The notes under the pieces are model-generated. The model ran no database searches. It had not been told where the DNA came from and saw only the letters and a list, made by a program, of their open reading frames with translations. A stretch of DNA of 64,000 bases from contig NZ_SHLD01000001.1 in the NCBI RefSeq assembly GCF_004217615.1, forward strand, positions 1,674,001-1,738,000, given 5' to 3'. Within the stretch, counting starts at the first letter, position 1. Every line of letters starts with the position of its first letter. The DNA comes from Micromonospora kangleipakensis (lineage in GTDB: Bacteria > Actinomycetota > Actinomycetes > Mycobacteriales > Micromonosporaceae). Shown in pieces: positions 25,813 to 34,761 of this stretch. The position numbers and the translations under genes are program-made.

Positions 25813-26472
25813 GTGACCTGGCGCGGCGGCCCGACGGGCGGCGATCCCCACCGGTTCGGCACCGAGGCGTTCTACGCCTCGCTGGGCCGGGCCTTCGTCG
25901 CGATGTGCGCGGTCGTGCCGGTGCTCTTCCTCATCGAGGCGCTCGACGTCGGGCTGCACGCCGACCTCGACGTGGCGGCGGGGATCATCCCGCACCGGAT
26001 CCAAGGGCTCGACGGCGTCTTCTTCTCGCCGTTCCTGCACGCCGACTTCAACCACCTCTACAGCAACAGCATCCCGCTGATCCTGCTCGGCACCTTCGTG
26101 CTCGCCGCCGGCACCCGCCGGTTCCTCTGGTCGACGCTGCTGATCATCCTGGTCAGCGGGCTGGGGGTGTGGTTCACCGGCTCGCCCAACTCGGTGGTGG
26201 TCGGCGCCAGCGGCGTCATCTTCGGGTACCTGGGCATGCTGCTCACCCGGGGGGTCGTCGAGCGGAGCTGGTGGAACGTCGCGGTGGTGCTGCTGGTCGG
26301 CCTGCTCTACGGCTGGCAACTGCTCGGCATCCTCCCCACCGACGAGCGGATCTCCTGGCAGGGCCACCTGTTCGGGCTGCTCGGCGGGGTCGTCGCGGCG
26401 ATCCTGTTCCGGCGTCGCCGCGCCGAGCTGCCCCAGCCGCAGCACACGGAGCCGCCGCTCACCCTGCCCTGA
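25813..26472 (+). CDS. Rhomboid family intramembrane serine protease (219 aa)
   Basis: Six hydrophobic helices and the rhomboid core: SPFLHADFNHLYSNSIPLIL (helix 2, conserved H and N), VVVGASGVIFGYLGML with the catalytic Ser in GASG, and WQGHLFGLLGGVVAAI with the catalytic His. The N-terminal soluble part is short. The start is uncertain: I chose GTG 25813 because the earlier GTG at 25720 lies inside the preceding terminator hairpin. No clear Shine-Dalgarno is visible at either. Substrate unknown. Confidence 0.85.
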   Translation: MTWRGGPTGGDPHRFGTEAFYASLGRAFVAMCAVVPVLFLIEALDVGLHADLDVAAGIIPHRIQGLDGVFFSPFLHADFNHLYSNSIPLILLGTFVLAAGTRRFLWSTLLIILVSGLGVWFTGSPNSVVVGASGVIFGYLGMLLTRGVVERSWWNVAVVLLVGLLYGWQLLGILPTDERISWQGHLFGLLGGVVAAILFRRRRAELPQPQHTEPPLTLP

Positions 26473-26571
26473 CCGGCCGGCACGGCCGTCCGAACGGGTC
26501 ATGGGACGTGCTTGCCCGGCGGCACCCGCCCGCCTACCGTCGGCATCAGCACACGTTGACGTGAGGCGAAA

Positions 26572-27552
26572 GTGACGGTACGCATGCGCGAGGTCGATGT
26601 CGCCGTGATCGGGGCCGGTCCCGCCGGGCTCTTCGCCGCGTACTACGCCGGATTCCGTGGGCTCTCCGTGGCGGTGATCGACGCGCTGCCCGAACCGGGC
26701 GGCCAGGTCGCCGCGATGTACCCGGAGAAGCTGATCCTCGACGTCGCCGGCTTCCCCGCCGTCAAGGGGCGGGACCTGGTGGCCAATCTGGTCGCCCAGG
26801 CGGCGCCGTTCGCGCCGACGTACCTGCTCGGCACCCGGGCCGAGAAGCTCTCCTACACCGACGGGCGGCCGGTGCTGGGGCTCGCCGGCGGCGAGCAGCT
26901 GAGCTGCGGCGCGGTGATCGTCACCGGCGGGCTGGGCAGCTTCACGCCCCGGCCGCTGCCCGCCGCCGACAGCTTCGTCGGCGCCGGGATCGTCTACTTC
27001 GTCCCCCAGCCGACCGAGCTGGCCGGCCGGGACGTGCTGATCGTCGGCGGCGGCGACTCGGCCTTCGACTGGGCCCTGACCCTCCAGCCGCTGGCCCGGT
27101 CGGTGGCCCTGGTGCACCGCCGGGAACGGTTCCGCGCCCACGCGTCGACGGTGGCCCGGGTGCTGGCCCTGCCGGTGCGGGTGGTGGTCAACGCCGAGGT
27201 GACCCGGCTGTACGGGGAGGACCGGGTGACCGGCGCGGAGCTCGTCGTTCGGGGTGGCGCGGCGGAGACGCTGCCGGTCGACACGGTCGTCGCGGCGCTC
27301 GGCTTCACCGCCGACCTGGGCCCGCTCGCAGAGTGGGGCCTGCGGCTGGACCGCCGGCACATCGTGGTGGACAGCGCGATGGCCACCAACCTGCCCCGGG
27401 TCTTCGCCGCCGGTGACATCACCGAGTACCCGGGCAAGGTCCGGTTGATCGCCACCGGCTTCGGCGAGGCCGCCACGGCGGTGAACAACGCGGCGGTGGC
27501 GATCGACCCGACCGCCCACCTCTTCCCCGGCCACTCCTCCGACGGCAGCTGA
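26572..27552 (+). CDS. Ferredoxin/flavodoxin--NADP reductase-like flavoprotein, thioredoxin-reductase fold (326 aa)
   Basis: FAD-binding GAGPAGLFAAYYAGF (residues 13-27), EPGGQVAAMYPEKLILDVAGFP, NADP-binding VLIVGGGDSAFDWALTL and VFAAGDITEYPGKVRLIATGFGEAA near the end. The redox-active CxxC of thioredoxin reductases is absent, which places it with the YumC/TrxR-like ferredoxin-NADP reductases. A -10-like TACCGT at 26534-26539 would give a short leader. No ferredoxin gene is nearby. It converges with the TetR gene 10 bp downstream. Confidence 0.88.
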   Translation: MTVRMREVDVAVIGAGPAGLFAAYYAGFRGLSVAVIDALPEPGGQVAAMYPEKLILDVAGFPAVKGRDLVANLVAQAAPFAPTYLLGTRAEKLSYTDGRPVLGLAGGEQLSCGAVIVTGGLGSFTPRPLPAADSFVGAGIVYFVPQPTELAGRDVLIVGGGDSAFDWALTLQPLARSVALVHRRERFRAHASTVARVLALPVRVVVNAEVTRLYGEDRVTGAELVVRGGAAETLPVDTVVAALGFTADLGPLAEWGLRLDRRHIVVDSAMATNLPRVFAAGDITEYPGKVRLIATGFGEAATAVNNAAVAIDPTAHLFPGHSSDGS

Positions 27553-27562
27553 CGGGGTCCGG

Positions 27563-28261
27563 TCAGGACGGTCGGGGGAGGCCGATCAGGTCGGCCATCA
27601 GGCCGGTCTGGTGGTCGAAGTACTCGTCCCGGTGCGGGAGTGACCGGTTGATCCGGCCGAAGAGCTCGAAGCTGATCAGCCCGAAGAGCTGGGTCCAGCC
27701 GGCCATGCCGCGGGCCAGCAGCGCCTCGGACATGCCGGGGTGCAGGCCGGCGGCGATCTCGGCGAGGTCCTCGCGCAGGGGGGCGGGCAGCTCGTCGTCG
27801 GGCGGCGGGGTGAGCCGGCCGGTGGTCAGACCGTCGTGCAGGATGCCGACCAGCACGATCGGGGGACGCTGGGCCGGGCCGACCGTGTCGTCCGGGGCCG
27901 CGTACCCGGGGACCGGGCTGCCGTAGATCAGGGCGTACTCGGCCGGGTGGGCCAGCGCCCAGTCCCGGGCGGCGCGGCAGGTGGCGTGCCAGCGCCCGCG
28001 CAGATCGTGCCGTTCGGCGGCCGCGTCGGCCGCCTCCACCGCGTCGCCGAGCGCGCCGTACGCCTCCAGGATCAGCGCGGTGAGCAGGTCGTCCCGGCTG
28101 GGGAAGTAGCGGTAGATCGCCGACGAGACCATGCCCATGTCCCGGGCGACCGCGCGCAGCGAGAGGTTGGCGCCGTCGGTGGCCAGGTGCCGCCGGGCCA
28201 CCGCCTTGATCTCGTCGATCATTCCGGCGCGGACCCGGGCGCGTAGCGAGGGAGCGACCAT
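27563..28261 (-). CDS. TetR family transcriptional regulator (232 aa)
   Basis: N-terminal DNA-binding domain: MIDEIKAVARRHLATDGANLSLRAVARDMGMVSSAIYRYFPSRDDLLTALI, read here in segments with the TetR helix-turn-helix and the YRYFPSRDDLL end. The C-terminal ligand domain (WHATCRAARDWALAHPAEY..., GWTQLFGLISFELFGRI) matches the TetR_C WHG-like group. The start ATG at 28261 lies 6 nt after CAGAGT. It is divergent from an NAD-dependent epimerase-like gene, with two copies of a palindrome GAGCAGTGCTC in between, so it very likely represses that gene and possibly itself. Confidence 0.92.
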   Translation of the reverse strand: MVAPSLRARVRAGMIDEIKAVARRHLATDGANLSLRAVARDMGMVSSAIYRYFPSRDDLLTALILEAYGALGDAVEAADAAAERHDLRGRWHATCRAARDWALAHPAEYALIYGSPVPGYAAPDDTVGPAQRPPIVLVGILHDGLTTGRLTPPPDDELPAPLREDLAEIAAGLHPGMSEALLARGMAGWTQLFGLISFELFGRINRSLPHRDEYFDHQTGLMADLIGLPRPS

Positions 28262-28300
28262 GCCCCCACTCTGCCACGGGGAGAGCGCCAATCAAAACCG

Positions 28301-28370
28301 AGAGCAGTGCTCTTGACAAAGTGTCGCGCGGCGGATCATGCTGGTCCTGCTCTCAACGAGAGCAGTGCTC
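28301..28370. promoter_or_regulatory. TetR operators flanking a promoter
   Basis: A perfect 13-nt palindrome AGAGCAGTGCTCT (28301-28313) overlaps the -35 TTGACA (28313-28318). A -10 CATGCT follows at 28337-28342 with 18-bp spacing. A second copy GAGAGCAGTGCTC lies at 28358-28370 just downstream of the predicted transcription start, and CTGCTCTC-AAC-GAGAGCAG (28347-28365) extends it. Two sites embracing one promoter are typical for repression by the divergent TetR protein. Confidence 0.8.
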
Positions 28371-28405
28371 GCGGATCGGATCCCTGCTTCGAAAGGTGGC
28401 CTTCC

Positions 28406-29323
28406 ATGGCCCTGCACGTCATCGTCGGCGCCGGCCCAGTCGGCACCGCCACCGCCCGGCTCCTCGCCGAGCGCGGCGACCGGGTCCGGGTGGTGACCCG
28501 CCGGGGCACCGGGCCCGAGCACCCGGCCGTCGAGCGGGTCGCCGCCGACGCCGCCGACGCGGACCGGCTCGCCGCGCTGACCGGCGGCGCGGACGCCCTC
28601 TACAACTGCGCCAACCCGCCGTACCACCGGTGGCCCATGGACTGGCCGCCGCTCGCCGCGGCGCTGCTCACCGCCGCCGAGCGCAGCGGCGCGGTGCTCG
28701 CCACGGTCGGCAACCTCTACGGCTACGGCCCGGTCGACGGGCCGATGACCGAGGCCACCCCGCTGGCGTCCACCGGCGTCAAGGGGCGGGTGCGGAACCG
28801 GATGTGGGCCGACGCGCTCGCCGCGCACCGGGCCGGGCGGGCCCGGATCACCGAGGTGCGCGGCTCCGACTACCTGGGCCCCGGCGGCACCTCCCTGCCC
28901 ATGCTGGTGCTGCCCCGAGTGCTCGCCGGGAAGCGGGTCTTCCTCCCCGTCGACTGGAACGCCCCGCACAGCTGGACGTACATCGACGACGTCGCCCGTA
29001 CCCTGATCGCCGCCGCCACCGACCCGCGGGCCTGGGGCCGCGCCTGGCACGTGCCCAGCGCGCCCGCCGTCGCGATGCGGGAGCTGGCCACCCGGGCGGC
29101 GGCCCTGGCCGGCGCCCCCGCGCCCAAGCTGACCCGGATGCCCTACCCGGTGCTCTGGCTCGGTGGCCTGGCCGACCCGTTCGCCCGCGAGCTGCGGGAG
29201 ACCGCCTACCAGTTCGACCGGCCCTATCTGCTCGACTCCGGCGCGGCGACCGCCACCCTCGGCGTCGAGCCGACCCCGCTGGACGTCTCCCTCGCCGAGA
29301 CCGTCGCGGCGCTGCGCCACTGA
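28406..29323 (+). CDS. NAD-dependent epimerase/dehydratase family protein (305 aa)
   Basis: Short-chain dehydrogenase-type enzyme: MALHVIVGAGPVGTATARLL (dinucleotide-binding GxGxxG), ALYNCANPPYHRWP, TVGNLYGYGPVDGPMTEATP (conserved Y of the active site in YGYGP) and SWTYIDDVARTLIAAA. GAAAGGTGG precedes the ATG. Promoter and operators lie directly upstream and the divergent TetR gene is the likely repressor. Probably a stress or detoxification reductase induced by a small ligand, but the substrate is not evident. Confidence 0.85.
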   Translation: MALHVIVGAGPVGTATARLLAERGDRVRVVTRRGTGPEHPAVERVAADAADADRLAALTGGADALYNCANPPYHRWPMDWPPLAAALLTAAERSGAVLATVGNLYGYGPVDGPMTEATPLASTGVKGRVRNRMWADALAAHRAGRARITEVRGSDYLGPGGTSLPMLVLPRVLAGKRVFLPVDWNAPHSWTYIDDVARTLIAAATDPRAWGRAWHVPSAPAVAMRELATRAAALAGAPAPKLTRMPYPVLWLGGLADPFARELRETAYQFDRPYLLDSGAATATLGVEPTPLDVSLAETVAALRH

Positions 29324-29363
29324 CCGGCCGGCACCGCCCGCGGCGCCCCCCGTCCGGCGGGCG

Positions 29364-30335
29364 TCAGCGGCGCGGCGGCGGCCCGAGCGCCGCGATCAGG
29401 ACCGCGACCAGGGTCAGCGCCGCGCCGAGCAGGGTGGTCGGCCCGGGGTGCGAGGCCGCCGTCGGCAGAAGCATGTCCAGCAGTACGGCGCCGACGATCT
29501 GTCCGGCGATGGTGGCCAGTGCGAGCAGCAGCACCCCGGTGAAGCGGACGATGGCGGCGGCGAGCGCGATGAAGACGATGCCGATCGGGCCGCCCAGGTA
29601 GAGCCAGGGCTCGGTCGGGAGGCTGCCGGACGGCCAGCCCCGGACCGCCACCTCGACCGCGAACGTGGCCAGCAGCGCCACCGCGCCGACGGTGAAGTTG
29701 ACCAGAGTGGCGGCCAGGGCGCTGCCGGCGGCTCCCCGCACCCGGCCGTTCACCGCCTGCTGCCAGGCGATGCCCACCCCGGCGAGCAGCGGCAGCAGGG
29801 CCAGCGCCAGGGCGCCCGGGTCGCCGAGCCGGTCGCCCACCGCCAGCAGCACCGCCAGGACGGTGAGCGCCGCGCCGACCAGGCGACTCGGGGTGACCGG
29901 CTGCCGGCCGGTCGGCCCGATGCCGGCCCGGTCCACCAGCAGGCTGCTGGCGGACTGCCCGGCGACCACGGCGACGGTGAAGACGGCGACGCCGAGCGTG
30001 CCGATGGTCAGCCCCTGGGTGGCGACCAGGAACGCGCCGCACACCCCGCCGAGGCACTGCCACGGCCGCAGCGACCCCTCGGCCAGCGCCGCCCGCAACG
30101 CGGCCAGCCCCCGCCGGCCGCCCGGGGTGGCGGGGACCAGCACCAGCAGCACCAGCAGGCCCAGGCCGAACGAGACCACCGCCGCGGCGATCCCGTCGGC
30201 CAGTCGTACGCCCAACTCGCCGTTGATCCGGGACTGGACGGCCACCGCGACCCCGGAGGCGGTCGCCAGCCCGACGCCGGCGATCCGCCGCCCGGTCGAC
30301 AGCGTGGGGGGCGCCGCCGTCCCGGTCGCGATCAC
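29364..30335 (-). CDS. DMT-superfamily transporter, YdcZ/DUF606 type (323 aa)
   Basis: About ten membrane helices arranged as two similar halves: [25 protein letters not shown] (first) and [22 protein letters not shown] (second), each with the xQxxxNxxLG motif of the YdcZ family. Each half ends with a loop of [13 protein letters not shown] or [13 protein letters not shown] type. The GTG at 30335 overlaps the glpX stop by 4 nt, so it is translated from the glpX mRNA. Substrate unknown. Its 3' end faces the epimerase gene 41 bp away. Confidence 0.82.
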   Translation of the reverse strand: MIATGTAAPPTLSTGRRIAGVGLATASGVAVAVQSRINGELGVRLADGIAAAVVSFGLGLLVLLVLVPATPGGRRGLAALRAALAEGSLRPWQCLGGVCGAFLVATQGLTIGTLGVAVFTVAVVAGQSASSLLVDRAGIGPTGRQPVTPSRLVGAALTVLAVLLAVGDRLGDPGALALALLPLLAGVGIAWQQAVNGRVRGAAGSALAATLVNFTVGAVALLATFAVEVAVRGWPSGSLPTEPWLYLGGPIGIVFIALAAAIVRFTGVLLLALATIAGQIVGAVLLDMLLPTAASHPGPTTLLGAALTLVAVLIAALGPPPRR

Positions 30336-31363
30336 TCCTGTTCGGCCAGCGGGCGACCGTCGAAGTCGACGGCCGAGTAGAGCGCCAGCTTCTCCAGCCG
30401 GTGGTACGAGTCGATCACCCGGATGGTTCCGCTCTTGGAGCGCATCACGATCGACTGGGTGTACGCCCCGCCGGCCCGGTAGCGCACCCCGCGCAGCAGG
30501 TCGCCCGAGGTGACGCCGGTCGCCACGAAGAAGCAGTTGTCCCCGGTGACCAGGTCGTCGGTGAGCAGCACCCGGTCCAGGTCGTGCCCGGCGGCGAGCG
30601 CCTTCTCCCGCTCCTGGGCGTCACGCGGCCAGAGCTTCGCCTGCATCGCCCCGCCCATGCACTTGAGCGCGCAGGCGGAGATGATGCCCTCCGGCGTGCC
30701 ACCGATGCCCATCAGCACGTCGACGTCGGACTCACCCCGGGCGGCGGCGATCGAGCCGGCGATGTCGCCGTCGGAGATGAACCGGATGCCCGCGCCGGTC
30801 CGGCGGATCTGCTTGACCAGGTCGTCGTGGCGGGACCGGTCCAGCACGCAGACCGTCACCTCGGAGACATCGGTGCCCTTGACCTTGGCGATCCGGCGCA
30901 GGTTGTCGGCCACCCCGGCGTTGATGTCCACCACGTCGGCGTACATCGGGCCGACGGCGAGCTTCTCCATGTAGAAGACCGCGCTCGGGTCGAACATCGC
31001 GCCCCGCTCGGAGACCGCGAGCACCGCGAGGGCGTTCGGCATGCCCTTGCTCATCAGGGTGGTGCCGTCGACCGGGTCCACCGCGACGTCCACCTCGGGG
31101 CCGCTGCCGTCGCCGACCTCCTCGCCGTTGAAGAGCATCGGGGCGTTGTCCTTCTCGCCCTCGCCGATCACCACGACGCCCCGCATCGGGATCGAGTTGA
31201 TCAGTTTGCGCATCGCGTCGACGGCTGCCCCGTCGCCGCCCTCCTTGTCGCCCCGCCCGACCCACCGGCCGGCGGCCATCGCCGCGGCCTCGGTGACCCG
31301 GACCAGGTCGAGGGCAAGGTTGCGGTCGAGATCCTGCGGGATCCGCGTCCTGGTGTTCGTCAT
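30332..31363 (-). CDS. glpX: Class II fructose-1,6-bisphosphatase (343 aa)
   Basis: Hydrolyses fructose-1,6-bisphosphate in gluconeogenesis; GlpX is the usual enzyme in actinobacteria. Visible: [28 protein letters not shown] (metal ligands), [67 protein letters not shown] and [13 protein letters not shown]. The ATG at 31363 has GAGGAGGAG ahead of it. Divergent from the DUF4245 gene, a common pairing in actinomycetes. Coupled downstream to a DMT transporter. Confidence 0.96.
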   Translation of the reverse strand: MTNTRTRIPQDLDRNLALDLVRVTEAAAMAAGRWVGRGDKEGGDGAAVDAMRKLINSIPMRGVVVIGEGEKDNAPMLFNGEEVGDGSGPEVDVAVDPVDGTTLMSKGMPNALAVLAVSERGAMFDPSAVFYMEKLAVGPMYADVVDINAGVADNLRRIAKVKGTDVSEVTVCVLDRSRHDDLVKQIRRTGAGIRFISDGDIAGSIAAARGESDVDVLMGIGGTPEGIISACALKCMGGAMQAKLWPRDAQEREKALAAGHDLDRVLLTDDLVTGDNCFFVATGVTSGDLLRGVRYRAGGAYTQSIVMRSKSGTIRVIDSYHRLEKLALYSAVDFDGRPLAEQE

Positions 31364-31656
31364 GACGGCTCCTCCTCGCGACGTTGCGGGGTGGACCGGC
31401 AGGATGCGGCCGTCGCCGCTGCCGGCTTTGTCGCTGATCCTCACACGATCGCCGACGCGACGTCGGGGCGGGGCGGGGATGAGCAGCTTCCCGCCGACCG
31501 GGCGGTCCGGGCGCCGGCCGGTCGTGACCTGGCCGGTCCGTCGTGGGTCGGCTCCGCAGCGGAGTCGGCTGTGAGATCGGTCGCTCTTGGCGACCTGCGG
31601 CGGCTCGCTCCCCGCCGGCCGGTCGGCACCGATCGGCCGGCTGCGAGAATGGGCGG

Positions 31657-32424
31657 GTGGAAGCCGCACAGCCAGCCGACCGCGTACCCACCGACACGAC
31701 CCCGCCGGACGGCCAGCCGCCGGTCCGGGCGACCGCCGGCCCGTCCCCGGAGGCCGGGGAGCCGGCCCTCGTCGAGCCCGCCACCGGGCCCGCGCCCCTG
31801 CCCGACGCCGGCGAGCCGGCGCTGGTCGAGCCGGTCGACGGCACGGCCCGGGGTGAGGTCGGCGCCCATCCGGCGGTCTCCGGCGACCAGCCCGCGCCGC
31901 CGGCCCGGCGGGACAAGGCCCGCTCCGAGCGGTCGCCCCGGGACATGGCGCTCTCGCTGCTCGTGCTGCTGGTCCCCATCGCGCTGCTGCTCGCCTTCTA
32001 CCGTGGGTTCCTCGGCGGCGACGAGCCGGCCACCGTCGACCCGGCGCCCGCCGTCCAGGAGGCGCGGGCGGCGAACGCGTTCCCGGTCAGCGCGCCGGCC
32101 GGCCTGGCCTCCGACTGGCGCACGGTCAGCGCCCGCTACCAGCCCGAGCCGGGCGGGGCGACGCTGCGGATCGGCTACCTGACCCCGGAAGGGCGCGGCG
32201 CCCAGCTCGTGCAGAGCAACGTGCCCGCCGAGAAGCTGCTGCCCGCCGAGCTGAGCGGCGGCCAGCCGCAGGGGACGGCCGATCTGCCCGGCGGAAGCTG
32301 GCAGCGCTACACCGCCCGGGGCAACGAGCAGGCGCTGGTGCTGCTCGAACCGACGCGAACGGTGATCGTGGTCGGTGACGCCGGGGAGGCTGAGCTGCGC
32401 CAGCTCGCCAGCGCCCTCCGCTGA
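31657..32424 (+). CDS. DUF4245-like membrane-anchored protein (255 aa)
   Basis: A long Pro/Ala/Glu-rich cytoplasmic N-terminus (residues 1-90), one membrane helix ([22 protein letters not shown], about residues 98-119), then an extracellular domain containing [20 protein letters not shown] and [14 protein letters not shown] and ending [20 protein letters not shown]. This matches the DUF4245 proteins that neighbour glpX in many actinobacteria. The GTG at 31657 follows GAGAAT by 6 nt (leaderless type). Function unknown. The 293-bp gap to glpX holds both promoters; no other gene seen. Confidence 0.78.
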   Translation: MEAAQPADRVPTDTTPPDGQPPVRATAGPSPEAGEPALVEPATGPAPLPDAGEPALVEPVDGTARGEVGAHPAVSGDQPAPPARRDKARSERSPRDMALSLLVLLVPIALLLAFYRGFLGGDEPATVDPAPAVQEARAANAFPVSAPAGLASDWRTVSARYQPEPGGATLRIGYLTPEGRGAQLVQSNVPAEKLLPAELSGGQPQGTADLPGGSWQRYTARGNEQALVLLEPTRTVIVVGDAGEAELRQLASALR

Positions 32425-32537
32425 CCGGGTCGGGCCCACCGGGTCCCCACGGCCCCGCCGTGCTCCGCGTTAGGCTGCCCGGGTTCGAAACCGGGCACAC
32501 CTGGCGTGCCCGGACACATCTCCGGAAAGAGAACCAC

Positions 32538-33356
32538 GTGAACATTCGACGGTGGAGCGTCGGCGTCCTCGCCGCCGCCCTCTTCGTCCCCGGTCTGGCC
32601 GCCTGCAAGACGGAGGCCGACTCGCCCACCGCCGACGGCGCCTCCGCCGCCCCGGCGGTCCCCGCCGACCCGAAGGAGGCGCTGCTCGCCTCCACCAAGG
32701 AGATCCAGAAGGGCAACTTCACCTTCGCGATCGACGGCGGCGAGTTCACCGGCGGTGGCACGGTGCACCTGCCGTCCAAGAGCGCCGAGATGAAGATGGG
32801 CAGCGGCCAGAGTGGCGCCGACGACGCCTCGATGAACATGCACCTGGTCTACATCGACACGGACAGCTGGGTGAAGCTGGAGTTCGGTGGCGCGATGGCC
32901 GACTCCATCCCCGGCTTCAAGGCGCTCAAGGGCAAGTACCAGCACCTGGACCGCACCCGGATCAAGAACGCCAAGGAGCTGGAGTTCGACTTCAGCGACG
33001 TCGACCCGGCCGGCAGCGACACGCTGATCCAGGCGATCACCGACGTCAAGAAGACCGGCGAGGGCGCGTACGCGGGCACCATCGACGCCACCAAGGTCAC
33101 CGACTCCGACGTGCTCGACGCGGAAACGGTCAAGGGCCTGGGCGACAAGGCCGGCGCGCTGCCGTTCACCGCCAAGGTCGACCCGCAGGGCCGGTTGACC
33201 GAGTTCGCCGTCCAGATGCCGGCGGTCGGGGACACCGCGGCGCACACCATGAAGGTGACCTACGCCGACTACGGCGCGGCCACCGCCGTGCAGGCGCCCC
33301 CGGCGAGCCAGGTCGTCGAGGCGTCCGAGCAGACCTACGAGATGTTCAAGGGCTGA
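32538..33356 (+). CDS. LppX/LprAFG-family lipoprotein (272 aa)
   Basis: Signal peptide with lipobox PGLAAC at residues 18-23, so a lipoprotein anchored outside the membrane. Domain features of the LprG/LppX fold: DSWVKLEF, KYQHLDRTRI, VDPAGSDTLIQAI, PFTAKVDPQGRL and ITYADY-like VTYADYG. Family members carry hydrophobic lipid or glycolipid ligands in a large cavity and help transfer lipids to the outer envelope. GTG start with a GGAAAGAG site. A paralogue follows at 33593-34435 in the same direction. Confidence 0.85.
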   Translation: MNIRRWSVGVLAAALFVPGLAACKTEADSPTADGASAAPAVPADPKEALLASTKEIQKGNFTFAIDGGEFTGGGTVHLPSKSAEMKMGSGQSGADDASMNMHLVYIDTDSWVKLEFGGAMADSIPGFKALKGKYQHLDRTRIKNAKELEFDFSDVDPAGSDTLIQAITDVKKTGEGAYAGTIDATKVTDSDVLDAETVKGLGDKAGALPFTAKVDPQGRLTEFAVQMPAVGDTAAHTMKVTYADYGAATAVQAPPASQVVEASEQTYEMFKG

Positions 33357-33367
33357 GCCCGCGCGGT

Positions 33368-33390
33368 CGGGGGCGGCAGCTCCGCCCCCG
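33368..33390. terminator. Hairpin after first LppX gene
   Basis: 9-bp stem (33368-33376 with 33382-33390) around a 5-nt loop, starting 12 bp after the stop of the first lipoprotein. It should separate the two tandem paralogues transcriptionally. Confidence 0.6.
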
Positions 33391-33592
33391 GCCGGGTCGC
33401 CCAACCCTCGTGGGCCGCGCGGACCGGACAGGGATTGCCGAAGGCCGCTTCAGGGAACAGAGAGGGCGCGAGCTCGCCGGGTCGCTCCGCCGGCCGGACG
33501 GGGCTCGTGCGCCGGAGCCGGCGTCAAGGCTGCGGCGCCACGCCTCCGGCGCCTTCCGTGGGCCGGACGACCCACCTGGAGAGGTTCACGTG

Positions 33593-34435
33593 ATGATTCG
33601 ACGCTTCAGCGCGGCAGCCTTCGCCGCGGCGCTGCTCACTCCTGGCCTGGCCGCCTGCAACAGCACCGGGACCGGCGAGGCGGGGGCCTCCGCGTCCCCG
33701 ACGGTCTCCGGCAGCATCGCGCCGAGCGGCGCCAGCCCCGGTACCGGTGACGCCAAGCAGGCACTACTGAACTCCACGAACGAGATCCGGAACGGCAACT
33801 TCCGATTCACCATGTCCGGCGCCGGCTCCACCGCGGAGGGCCAGGTGCACGAGCCCAGCCAGAGCGCGGAGATGCGGGTGACGATCGGCGACCCGTCCTC
33901 CGACCTGATGATGAAGCTCGACCTGATCCACTTCAAGCCGGACAGCTGGGTGAAGGTGGAGCTGGGCGGCAGGTCGGCCAGCAGTGTCCCCGGGGTGCAG
34001 AAGCTCAACCTCGGCAAGTACCAGCACCTGGACCAGACCCGGATCAAGGGCAACCGGGCGCTCGGCTTCGACTTCGAGAAGGTCGACCCGGCCGGCAGCG
34101 AGGTGCTGACGCAGGGCATCACCGAGGTCCGGCAGACCGGTGACGGCATGTACGCCGGCACGCTCGACGTGTCCCGGGCGGCCGAGGCCGGTTCGGTCGA
34201 CCCCACCGTGATCACCGCGCTCGGCGCGCAGGCGAAGTCCGTGCCGTTCACCGCGAAGCTGGACCCGCAGGGCCGGCTCAGCGAGATGGTGGTCCAGGTC
34301 CCGGCGGCCGGCCAGAGCGCGGCGCAGGACATCAAGATCACGTACTCGGACTACGGCAACGCCGCGGCCGCGCAGAAGCCGCCGGCCGACCAGGTCGTGG
34401 AGGCCCCGCCGGAGTTCTACAACCTGTTCAACTGA
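33593..34435 (+). CDS. LppX/LprAFG-family lipoprotein, tandem paralogue (280 aa)
   Basis: Same plan as its upstream neighbour: signal peptide with lipobox PGLAAC, Ser/Thr/Gly linker, then DSWVKVEL, KYQHLDQTRIKG, VDPAGSEVLTQGI, PFTAKLDPQGRLSEM and KITYSDYGNA. Many motifs match the paralogue position by position (YQHLD, TRIK, VDPAGS, PFTAK, DPQGRL), so they are tandem duplicates that have diverged. GTG-ATG starts occur at 33590/33593; GGAGAGG at 33578-33584 gives better spacing to the ATG. A 236-bp gap before it holds a terminator and no other gene. Confidence 0.85.
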   Translation: MIRRFSAAAFAAALLTPGLAACNSTGTGEAGASASPTVSGSIAPSGASPGTGDAKQALLNSTNEIRNGNFRFTMSGAGSTAEGQVHEPSQSAEMRVTIGDPSSDLMMKLDLIHFKPDSWVKVELGGRSASSVPGVQKLNLGKYQHLDQTRIKGNRALGFDFEKVDPAGSEVLTQGITEVRQTGDGMYAGTLDVSRAAEAGSVDPTVITALGAQAKSVPFTAKLDPQGRLSEMVVQVPAAGQSAAQDIKITYSDYGNAAAAQKPPADQVVEAPPEFYNLFN

Positions 34436-34442
34436 GCCCGTC

Positions 34443-34468
34443 GGCGGGGCGGCTTCGGCCGTCCCGCC
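34443..34468. terminator. UUCG-loop hairpin between lipoprotein and xseB
   Basis: 11-bp stem with one mismatch (34443-34453 and 34458-34468) capped by TTCG, a stable tetraloop in RNA. Lies between convergent genes and can end both. Confidence 0.7.
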
Positions 34469-34475
34469 CTCGGCG

Positions 34476-34697
34476 TCAGTCCTCGGCGCGCTGCCGGGCC
34501 GCGTCGATCCGCGCCCGGGCGCCGTCCAGCCAGCGCTGGCAGATCTCGGCCAGCTGCTCGCCGCGCTCCCAGAGCGCCAGCGACTCCTCCAGCGACGTGC
34601 CGCCGGTCTCCAGCCGCTCGACCACCTGGGCCAGCTCGGCGCGGGCCTGCTCGTAGCTGAGCCGCTCGTCCTTCTTCTCGTCAGTCATCGCACCCAT
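34476..34697 (-). CDS. xseB: Exodeoxyribonuclease VII small subunit (73 aa)
   Basis: Small helical protein of the expected size: SYEQARAELAQVVERLETGG, TSLEESLALWERGEQLAEIC and the end RIDAARQRAED. LSYEqA..EL..iv..LE.G...Le.sl..wE.g..L is the XseB pattern. It forms the regulatory part of exonuclease VII with XseA. Two in-frame ATGs (34697 and 34688) are possible; the downstream one (MTDEKKDERL) is equally good. It follows xseA on the same strand with a 64-bp gap. Confidence 0.95.
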   Translation of the reverse strand: MGAMTDEKKDERLSYEQARAELAQVVERLETGGTSLEESLALWERGEQLAEICQRWLDGARARIDAARQRAED

Positions 34698-34761
34698 CCC
34701 ACCACATCCGTCCGCCGTCGCCCGTCCGCCGTCGCGCTCGCCGCCCGCCGCTCGGCACCTG

